Shown here: positions 55,857 through 64,000 of the stretch, piece by piece
Layout: every line of letters begins with the position of its first letter
Numbering within the stretch: the stretch's first letter is position 1
Origin: Filosporella fistucella
Lineage: Eukaryota; Ascomycota; Leotiomycetes; Helotiales
Length of the DNA stretch: 64,000 bases
Assembly (NCBI GenBank): GCA_030077755.1
Contig: JAQJZZ010000008.1
Span: forward strand, 4,402,001-4,466,000
Reading direction: 5' to 3'
Translations under genes and position numbers: made by a program
Notes under the pieces: model-generated
What the model was told of the DNA's origin: nothing
What the model saw: only the letters and a program-made list of their open reading frames with translations
The model's database searches: none

Positions 55857-56255
55857 TCAAGAGCAATTTGCTTGACAGTCTTGGTTTGATGGATCTTCAT
55901 CCACCCAGATTACCCAGTCTCCTTTGACAGTCTCAGCAAAGCGAATCGGGTCTCCCTTGAAAAACTGATGAAACCCCTTCAGAGCATTGAATTTCGCATC
56001 CCCGCCTATCTTTTTTCGGGCATGAATATTCTCGAAAAGCAAAGTACCATTGGGATATCCAGTGATCGAATGGAATCCAACTACAGGTGCCTTCTCATCG
56101 TTCTTGACTCGGATCATTTGTGAAGGCATTGGTGGTGGTGGAGGTGGGGGCGTAGGTGGCATTTCCGGATAGGACAAGGCAATTGAGAGAAACTCGGAGA
56201 ATACAGTCCTGGAATCTGCAGGTATTTGGACTCGAGGTAGAATCAAAGATTTCAA
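55857..56255 (-). CDS. Small orphan protein with 'TGYP' motif domain
   Basis: A frame of 132 residues. After a poly-Pro run at about 33-42 it has V-V-G-F-H-S-I-T-G-Y-P-N-G-T-L-L-F, then a basic linker, K-K-I-G-G-D-A, and A-L-K-G-F-H-Q-F-F, ending in an acidic stretch D-W-V-I-W-V-D-E-D-P. The same pattern is found near the end of the decayed gene at 57485-59115 on the other strand. An upstream piece (56519-56316, M-S-W-L-L-Y-L) ends at a good GTAAGT donor, but its phase does not fit the frame here. A second frame at 55900-55709 overlaps the end. The true gene model is therefore uncertain, and it may itself be broken. Confidence 0.4.
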   Translation of the reverse strand: MKSLILPRVQIPADSRTVFSEFLSIALSYPEMPPTPPPPPPPMPSQMIRVKNDEKAPVVGFHSITGYPNGTLLFENIHARKKIGGDAKFNALKGFHQFFKGDPIRFAETVKGDWVIWVDEDPSNQDCQANCS

Positions 56256-57484
56256 AGAGTGGACCCACCCTTATAGCCGATCAATACCTTATTTTGTGTT
56301 CTTCGGACGAACAACTTACAGAAATGCTTGTAAGTTCCGGCCCCAGACAGGAATTGTTTTGGCTTCATCTGATATCTGTGAGTACCAGTCTTCAATGTCG
56401 TCTCTCCAGGCTTTATGCCTCGACTGGAGATTCCAAGGAGTAATTGCACTTTGTGGCAGACCTGAAGGATAGAGGGGAGGGCGAGGCAATGGACTGCATA
56501 GATATAGCAGCCAGCTCATCTGGCTTTCATATCGTTATTTGGTTGTCTCTGCATTGCAAATGATGAGTCAAAGAATTATTTATGATCATCCAGGATAGTT
56601 TTAGTCTGTCAAGCTATGGTGAAAGCATTAAATACTCAATTGCATCGTTTCTTCCCAGAAAACAAAACCAGCAACTCAATCGCAGCAAGCCTTAAAGCCG
56701 GATTGAAGAGTGAATGTCGCATACAAGGCCACTCACTCTTACAGCGTATAAATGTGTCGCGGAGGGTGCAAGACCCATGTATTCAAATTATCTAAGCATG
56801 GATAGACATCTACGAATCATTGACATTCTAGGCCTTTTCCGTGATAAAATACAGCACATTGTAGTCAGAATTGAATATACTGTCTGGCATTCTCGGACAT
56901 CTCAAATATCTGATCAATAAGTCTTTTTCATTGTCTAAAATAATTTATCTGAGTTCTAGCATATGAGTAAGTATGATTGATGTTGAAAATGCCTCCACAT
57001 ATTGGCATTTAAGCGAACCCCTGAGGTATCACCCCAACCGAGGCACTAGGATGCCAGACTAAAGGCTTCAGGACCTAAGGTAGTCAAAAGATAGAAATCG
57101 TGCAGCTGCCCTACTTCAAAGCTGGCTAAATTGTAGAAGATATCGATGCAAAATTGTCTACCTGGGCCTCATATCAAGTTGAAGCAAAGAGTCAATTCTA
57201 GTGGTGAATCCACGCATGAAAAACAGAGCGAAATAAAATGCATACTTAATTATCGCAAAAGTTGTATTTCCGAATTTCAATCACACCAGACCTTTATCTT
57301 TGCTCTATACAAGCAGTCAGTTTTACTTTTTAACCTCCCTCCGAACTGGACTTACAAAATACCCGTTATTGCTTCCCCCCTTATCGAGGAGACTATCAAA
57401 ACTGCTCGAAAAGGCGGAGAGCAAAGCATCATTCATTCAGTCAGCCATAATTCAATATTTCCAACAGCTCACCAATACAACATC
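56256..57484. other. Divergent spacer between the two TGYP-motif genes
   Basis: About 1.2 kb, AT-rich. It includes a possible 5' exon of the minus-strand gene at 56519-56316 and otherwise no recognisable coding or RNA content. Confidence 0.3.
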
Positions 57485-59115
57485 ATGGCCACCGCACCAT
57501 CTTCACAAATGGACTGGCTTCTTGAAAGAGTTCAAAATGTCCCTTGATCGCATCCAACATCCCTCGTCGGTCAACACATCACCGGATTTCTCGTGTATTC
57601 CATATTTTTCAAGAACAAGAGAGTTACTGCGGAGGGAATCTCTAAGGCTTCTGCAGATGTCCAGACTTACCCGGCTGAGCGGAGAACCTTTGAAGACCTA
57701 TATGAGTTGTTTCCACACCAGAACATTTCTTTACTGAACATCGATAGGGGGTCGAGAAATTCTCACCTGTTTCCACTCCCAGCAGCAACTATAAATACAC
57801 CACCTGTCCAAATAAAATCTGGTTATTTTGGCAATAACTCTCAAGTATCAGCTGACGCACAATTCTACGAAGCCCCAGTTCATCAATATGGACAGACAGG
57901 GCCATATTACCTTCCTCGCTCGAACTATCAAGCTGTTACTGCTTCAACATTCGATCGTTTCCCGCATAACACAACTGATATTTCGTATTATGAATCTAGC
58001 TCCTATCAAAATGGGTATTCACCGCCGAAGGGACCTAGGGTATGGAACAACTACTCAGAACCAAAGACGAGTTTTGGGCAGCAATACCAAAGCACATCAC
58101 CAAATATACCCTCTCAATCCAATATGGAGACTCAAGCACTGGTGTTCAACAGATTCGAGGAGGGAGGTGTTACCTCGAATGCGCTTGAAAAAAACCGCAA
58201 ACTCTTGCTAGAGACTGGAGACCCGGAATTTGGCTGGGGTCCTGTCACTGGCTATCCACGGGGGGGATTTATCTTCAGAATCAAAGAGAATGGGAAAGCA
58301 ATTTGTGGACCAGGCTTGAGCCACCTCAAAGTTTTCAATCGTAACTTCCGGTCTCCATAAATCCGGTCCAAGCGGGGCTGGTCAGATGAAGACCAGAAAT
58401 TCTCCGGACCTAGGGCTGTTTGGGTAGAGACCTCCAGCAGAAGAGACATAAGAGACTCGGCTGTCAAGAAAGAATTCGATGGATGTATATGCGGCCTCAA
58501 AAAGAATCACGAATAGGACGAAAGTACATTGGAGGATATCCATGAGTATTGCGAGAAGCACAAATCATTGGCCGCCCCTATCAGTCACGAAACAAATTCC
58601 GGTGCCATCAATACTACTATACAAGAGTCTCGAGGACCCACGGCTACGGCAAACAGTAAGGGAGATATGAGTATGCCGAAGGTCCGCGATAGCATCGAAA
58701 AAGGCTATGACTATGTGAGAGAGTACCAAAAGCATCGAGATCATTATCATTATCGAAACATAGCCTTCTCCGATCGAGTTCCTCAGAGAAGCACGGGGAG
58801 GGTAATTATCACAGCAATAGTAGTTCCGAGATCAAGCCCTGCCAGTTTCGTGGTCGTCGAGATTATAGCAATCGTAGCAGAAGTCCGCGCCATGACTATG
58901 AATCTTATACATCAAAGGTTGAAATGAGAAAGACGAGGACTTGGACACCGTGGAAGGAGATTTACTTAAGAAGTTGGATGCTTTGAAGAAGAAGGAAAAA
59001 GCAAAGGAGACACTAGCTAAAGACGAGTATCGAAACAATAGAGATGATGGCAAGAGCGACCGTTACTACCGAGAGCAGGGTTGTGAAAGAGTTTGTTCAC
59101 AACACGCAAAATCAT
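57485..59115 (+). pseudogene. Decayed gene with TGYP-motif domain and charged C-terminal tail
   Basis: From the ATG at 57485 (M-A-T-A-P-S-S-Q-M-D-W-L-L) one reading frame runs on with coding character across a TGA at 57545, a TAA at 58358 and a TAG near 58514. Two frame changes (near 58800 and 58920) follow before an Arg/Ser-rich stretch and a Lys/Glu-rich coiled coil, with a stop near 59115. The longest open part, 57593-58360, is Tyr/Gln/Ser/Pro-rich and ends in the motif E-F-G-W-G-P-V-T-G-Y-P-R-G-G-F-I-F followed by K-A-I-C-G and L-K-V-F-N-R-N-F. I recognise no family. Three stops and two shifts argue for a pseudogene. Confidence 0.55.
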
Positions 59116-59857
59116 AATTGCTCCCTCCTACACTTTGATCTCTCACGCGATATCCTTCGACATTTAGCTGAACACTTCAACTTAATATCAGAGGACTTAT
59201 GGTATTTATGGTAAGCATCACTCTACCTACAGTTGCTGAGATCTTGGATATCATATTCTCTGTGTCATAGACTCATCATGAGGCTGCCATTAAAAATAGC
59301 AACTCCTATAGCCATCATGGTTTATCACAGCGCGGCGAAAAGCCGCGATCTGTTGGGAATTATCATACCGGGTTAGTGTGTCTTGATTTTCTCATCATCT
59401 GAAACTCGACACTACATCTTTCTTGCTGAAAATGTATCAGGCATTGTTTGGCTCAGATTCCCTCGGTTCCATCAAGGAATGACTTCATTCTACATATGCT
59501 ATTTCTATAACGCGCTATCATGGCTGTGGACTGGAACTTCATCATCTAGCATGCATTTATTTTCATTACACTACTGCGGGACTCATCATGAGATACCGAC
59601 AGTAAAGTTCTTGAAGCAATAAAAGGCCATGAGGTATAAAGTAGATCTTAGATACATTGAATCAATGCCACGTCAATTCCTGAATTTATTCTCACGAAAT
59701 TGTTCTTTGAGCTGAGTGAAGCACTTCAATTCTCTGGTGACTTGCAATCCAAACACAAATTTCGAGGTGAAGTATCTCTCTGATATAATGGAGATTGGTC
59801 AATTCCAGAAGAACCGCAATGCACGACTTTTGGCCAGCAATGACCTGACTGCTTGCT
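59116..59857. other. AT-rich spacer with a short hairpin
   Basis: CGCGGC at 59331-59336 pairs with GCCGCG at 59342-59347 around a GAAAA loop. CATCATGAG occurs twice (near 59274 and 59584). No gene is seen. Confidence 0.35.
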
Positions 59858-61538
59858 TCAAATTTTACCTCGAATCCAGTCCTCATCTCTTGGGATGAAA
59901 GAGCATTCAAATCTCCGTGGTATCGCCACCAGGCTTTTATATTCGTCAGAGAAATCCAGAAAGTCGACATTGACTTTCTTTGCGTTGGGGCTTTGAGCCT
60001 CTCCAACCTTGAAGGCAAGGACCAACCTCGCTAGGAGAGCACTGAACTATCCGTCAGTTTGTCGTAATCTCGTTGCAAGTCACTTACTATATGATCCTAT
60101 TGCTCAAAGCAGCAGCGGGGCAGATTCTTGATCCAGCTCCAAAAGTCAAATGAGGCAGCGAATTTGTATTACCCACAAATCTTGTGGGCTTGAACTTCAT
60201 TGCATCATCACCATACCACGCTGGATCGTGATTAGCTTGCTGAGCATTCATTAGCATTGTCGTTCCCTTCGGAATGACTGTGTTGAAGTATGAGATATCC
60301 TTCACTGTTGTGCGTGGCAGCGCGAAGGGAGTTGTAGTCCAGAATCGCAAGGTTTCCTTGTACAAAGAAACAAGTATCTCAACAGCCTCCTCTCGAAACG
60401 CCATATCCCAAGCTCTATCTCTATTCCCTCCATAAGTTGATAATATGCTTTCGTATAATTCAGCTTGAAACTCTTGCCCAACAGGCGTGGAGAGCCAGCC
60501 GATTGCGAGATATACTGAAGATGCTGTCGAATCTGGTGCTGCTTGTAAGAGAGCTTTGCAGGTTCCGTGGATCTCGCCTTCTGATAATTTATCCTTCACA
60601 AGTCCATTTACGATACAATCAACTTTCTCACCTGCTGCAAGCCTCTCATTGAGTGATGCGTATATAACGTCAAGATATTGCTGTCTAGTTTTCTCTGCCG
60701 ACGCCACTAAATTTCCGCTTGCAAAGTCTGGAACCAAAAACCGCAGCACTGGGACATAGTCTCTTATTCGTTGTGTGGAGGCTCGAAAACTTGAAATCTG
60801 GTTGATGCTCTCCACCAATCCATCTGTAAAATCGTCATTGACGCTTTTCGATGTGGTACCATACGTCAAGGACAGAACCAGATCAAAGACAATTTGACGG
60901 AGATATGGATAGATGTCAATTTGATCTTTTCCACTTATCAACAGCTCATTTGCCAACTTGACCGAAGAGGGCTCCAATAGATGGTAATACGTTGCCCACA
61001 GCGGTTTTCCGAGAGCCATCGTGGCCGCTTTCCGGCACCGTCTGATTGCCTCCGTCATGTTGGCTCCCGAGAGATCATATTCGAGTAACTCTGCAAATCC
61101 ATGTTGCTGTGGCTTGTCAATGAGATCATTGGAGTGTCCAACCCAAAGATCCTTGATCACTGCGAATGTATTTGCAACAATAGCCCGTTCGCTGCCGAGA
61201 CGCATCTGAAAGAGATCACTTGCGATCATTTCAGACCATCGCGAATATACTGTGCAGTCGTTTTCATTCAGTCTTCCGCCGAGAGACATCAGATTTCCGA
61301 CAAATGGCAGTGCATCTGGTGCTTCTGGGACACGCGCAATTTTTGGCACGTGAGTTTGTCCAGCTTGTTTCTAAGAGAATCACTTAGACAAATATTCCTA
61401 GGCTGGGGAGCCTCTTACGTATAATGCCAGAAAGATAATAGTGAGGATAATCCCAATGCTTATGGAGGGCGTAGACAGAATATTGATTGCGTTACTGAGC
61501 ATATCAACCCTTCTCGGAGCCTGTTGAGTACCGTCCAT
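59858..61538 (-). CDS. Cytochrome P450, CYP504-like
   Basis: Exons 61538-61419, 61370-60088 and 60041-59858 (minus strand) give 528 residues, the usual length. The first exon encodes the ER membrane anchor (I-S-I-G-I-I-L-T-I-I-F-L-A-L-Y), and the join continues K-Q-A-G-Q-T-H-V-P. The I-helix has A-P-D-S-T, the K-helix K-E-T-L-R, then F-K-P-T-R-F, and the heme site F-G-A-G-S-R-I-C-P with the cysteine near residue 457. The overall look recalls the CYP504 (phenylacetate/3-hydroxyphenylacetate hydroxylase) group, but the subfamily is from memory. It is divergent from an amino acid permease, which would fit aromatic amino acid or phenylacetate use. Confidence 0.88.
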
Positions 61539-62175
61539 CTTGAGGGCTGAGACAATGAACGCCAAAGGTTTACACACAAAATGTAATCACTACTATAACA
61601 TTTCCTAATATTGAACATATTAACTACCTCTATCCCACTTTTTCTCTGTGTAATGATATGTGAGACGCGCGGCGATCATTGACATCTACGGGTAGAGATG
61701 TGGATGACACAGATAAGGTAGATTTCCTATCGATCTTCGGAAGACCGAGAACGAATCAGATGACTTTAGCTGATCGGCCAATATCCAAATTCTGGGCACA
61801 ATCCAATCTCTAATCTTGGCTGCCAATGTTGCGCACTTAGTATCAAAAGTGGGATTCAGGAACAGAGCTCCTCTTGGCTAGAGCGAGCTGGAACTCGCCA
61901 GACTCACTTCTATTGCCCTTGAGATGTGTATGAAGCTCATATTAGTACGGTTTTTCAAATACTGGGTTGAAAGATCCACCTGGGATGCGCGCGTTTTGGT
62001 CCACGCCGAGAGATAAACATTCAGTGATGAAAGACCCATGAAATCGGTATCACGGTCTTGCCTTCTCCGATCTATCTTCAAGAGTGGACATCCTTCAGTG
62101 GTCCTGTGGCCATCGCGCACTTTTAAATCTGTTCTATGTTCCTCAATCACTCCATTCTATCTTTCTCCAAGTAAC
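61539..62175. promoter_or_regulatory. Bidirectional upstream region of the P450 and the permease
   Basis: 637 bases separate the divergent starts. A frame at 61878-62150 has no domain and is probably chance. No operator is identified with confidence. Confidence 0.3.
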
Positions 62176-64000
62176 ATGTCGCTCAACTATTCCTCCGTCG
62201 ACGAGAAGAAGACCCAAGTAACATCAAACACACCCAGCATCGAAGCAGGTCAAAGTAGCGGAATTCTCGAAGCTACCGACAAGGATAATGACTTTGAGGT
62301 GTTCAAAAAGACTGAAGATGGAGTTGAGTTCCGTACAGTAGGATGGCCAAGAGCATCAGTAATCTTTCTGAAAAGTCAGTCATATACTCCTTCCAGTGCT
62401 CTGAACGAACGCTGAGTTTCGAAGTCCAATTCGCTCTTGGTGTATTGGGAATTCCATCAGCTTTCTATTCGCTTGGGGCTGTAGGAGGGGCTCTTTTGGT
62501 TGTAGGATGGGGCGCTATCAATACATGTCTGTTGTCTCACTCTCCCAAGTAGAAAAAGGATGCTGATCCGAATAGATTGCGCCGTAATCCAGGGTGATTT
62601 CAGAAACAGACATCCTGGATGTCACACAATTGCAGATATGGCATTCTTTCTTGGGGGACCCATTCTGAGAGAGCTTTGTGGCGGTCTCTTTGTTATAGCG
62701 TCAGTCTTATATGTTCTTGTATATCTCAAAACTGCAGAACTGACTTCCGTCCAGGTATATTCTATGTACTGGTGCTGGAATTCTAGCTATGTCAACTGGT
62801 CTCAATGCCCTATCACATCACGCAACGTGTACGGGTATGTAGCTAATATTAGTCCGTATTTTGTGTGACGATGCTCACGTCCATTAGTCTGGTGGTCGGT
62901 GATCTCTACTATCGTAATAGCGGCATGCGGCTCGGTGCGCAAGTTTCATACCATTGGATGGCTGACCTGGGTCGGATTTATTTCCATATTCATTTCCGTT
63001 CTGATTGTGGTGTATGTTAAACTTTTACCCCCTTCGTAAAACGGACAACTTTCTAACGAGTACGGCATAGTATTGCAGTGACAACTTTAGATCGACCAGC
63101 TGCAGCACCGCAGACTGGGCACTTTGAGCTTGGGTATTATGCAATTGCACATCCCACATTTATTGCAGGAAGTGAGTTTTCTCAGCTGCCTTGGACATTT
63201 TGCCTTTGCGTAGTAGTTCGAGCCTGACGTTGATCATACTTACTAATTCTCTGAAGTGTCTGCAACTGCAACTATATTTATCTCTTCAGCTGGATCATCA
63301 GCTTGCATACCTGTGATCGCTGAGATGAAGAATCCAAAGGACTATCGCAAGGCATTGCTTGTCTGTATGGCAATTGTGAATGCTTCATACTTGAGTTTCA
63401 GTCTTGTGGTGTATAAGTGGTGCGGTAAATGGGTAGCCAGTCCCTCACTTGGGGTATGTCACCTCCACATCATTGAGACTAGAATCTGCAGAGTGTCTAT
63501 TCTGTAATACGAGACATTATGTCTAACTGACAATTGGAAAAGAGCGCTGGTCAAACTATAAAGATGGTATCCTATGGTATCGGCATTCCAGGCCTCATCG
63601 CAAGTGCTGTCGTATACCTCCATGTTGCCGCAAAGTATCTTTTCGTCAGATTTCTGCGCAACTCTCCACACCTCCAGTCAAACTCAGTTACCCACTGGGT
63701 CACTTGGCTGTCATGCACCTTTGGTCTCTCCATTCTGTCCTTTGTTCTGGCGTCCGCCATACCGATTTTCAATTATCTTCTTGCGCTGACTGGCAGTATC
63801 TGCTTTGCTCCGCTCGCATTGATTCTCCCTGGTTGTTTTTGGTTACATGATCATGGGCACTGGAGAAAAGAAGGGTTAGTTCGAAAGGTCTGTTGGGCTT
63901 TGCATATAGGATTAGTGCTTCTAGGGGTTTTCTTGACTATCGCTGGCACGTATGCTACTGTCCAGAATATTATTGATGCATATGCTGCAGGAACAATAGG
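62176..64000 (+). CDS. Amino acid permease, AAAP family (Mtr-like), 3' partial
   Basis: Eight exons: 62176-62374, 62425-62526, 62576-62699, 62755-62834, 62888-63011, 63071-63171, 63257-63453 and 63543 to the window edge. All phases agree. A hydrophilic N-terminus leads to Q-F-A-L-G-V-L-G-I-P-S-A-F and then Q-G-D-F-R-N-R-H-P-G-C-H-T-I-A-D-M. The third exon must end at 62699 so that the next reads Y-I-L-C-T-G-A-G-I-L. About ten membrane segments are visible, with I-G-W-L-T-W-V-G-F and K-N-P-K-D-Y-R-K-A-L as further family marks. Relatives such as Neurospora Mtr import neutral and aromatic amino acids with protons at the plasma membrane. The last membrane segment or tail lies beyond the window. 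Confidence 0.88.

Noticed and set aside
57545..57547. Programmed TGA readthrough
   Set aside because: The context CCT-TGA-TCG lacks the known TGA-CTA readthrough signal, and two further stops and frameshifts follow.
62700..62754. Frameshift in the permease
   Set aside because: Using the donor GTCAGT at 62700 instead of later GTs restores the homologous frame.
1..64000. CRISPR arrays, rRNA or tRNA genes, intact transposases
   Set aside because: None was seen on reading both strands; repeats present are microsatellites, a minisatellite and one degenerate array.

Overview
This is nuclear DNA of a filamentous ascomycete (Pezizomycotina; Leotiomycetes is a weak guess). The evidence is the many short GT-AG introns of about 45-60 bases, the absence of operons, and families typical of this group: a STRIPAK Far11/HAM-2 subunit, a Mug190-type SMP/C2 protein, fungal homoaconitase, a GH76 mannanase, GPI-anchored and MARVEL-like proteins, and an Mtr-like amino acid permease. 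I rebuilt exon structures by joining reading frames across GT...AG introns and checking that phases agree.

Layout. 1-5.6 kb: a 5'-truncated CYC2-like flavoprotein, an SDR and a bacterial-type HchA (DJ-1 superfamily) gene divergent from the SDR, then 2 kb without a gene. 5.6-15 kb: a membrane protein joining a Cys-rich ectodomain to a cupredoxin that seems to have lost its copper ligands, a Mug190-like lipid-transfer protein, and a multispanning membrane protein. 15-21.7 kb: a tandem pair of JmjC-like plus coiled-coil genes (one intact but without iron ligands, one a pseudogene), followed by a decayed tandem repeat. 21.7-29.6 kb: a GH76 enzyme, the Far11/STRIP gene and a GFA/CENP-V-like zinc protein. 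30.3-31.8 kb: a divergent pair encoding an O6-alkylguanine-DNA methyltransferase and an N-Ada/AraC protein, which looks like a split Ada alkylation response. 32-41.6 kb: a decayed 2EXR gene, a 1,622-residue coiled-coil protein with a GAR-like motif, and LYS4. 43-53 kb: a GPI-anchored protein, a MARVEL-like protein, a secreted DUF7029-like protein, an orphan gene and an NmrA-like oxidoreductase. 53-60 kb: an accessory, decaying stretch with a transcription factor remnant, a minisatellite, and two small genes sharing an unnamed 'TGYP' motif. 60-64 kb: a CYP504-like P450 divergent from an amino acid permease that runs off the window.

Working together. The clearest functional pairing is MGMT with N-Ada/AraC (sensor-regulator and repair enzyme sharing a 307-base promoter). 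A second possible pair is the P450 with the permease (uptake and oxidation of an aromatic compound). Most other genes are unrelated housekeeping or cell-surface genes. Decay is concentrated at 18-21 kb, 32-33 kb and 53-59 kb.
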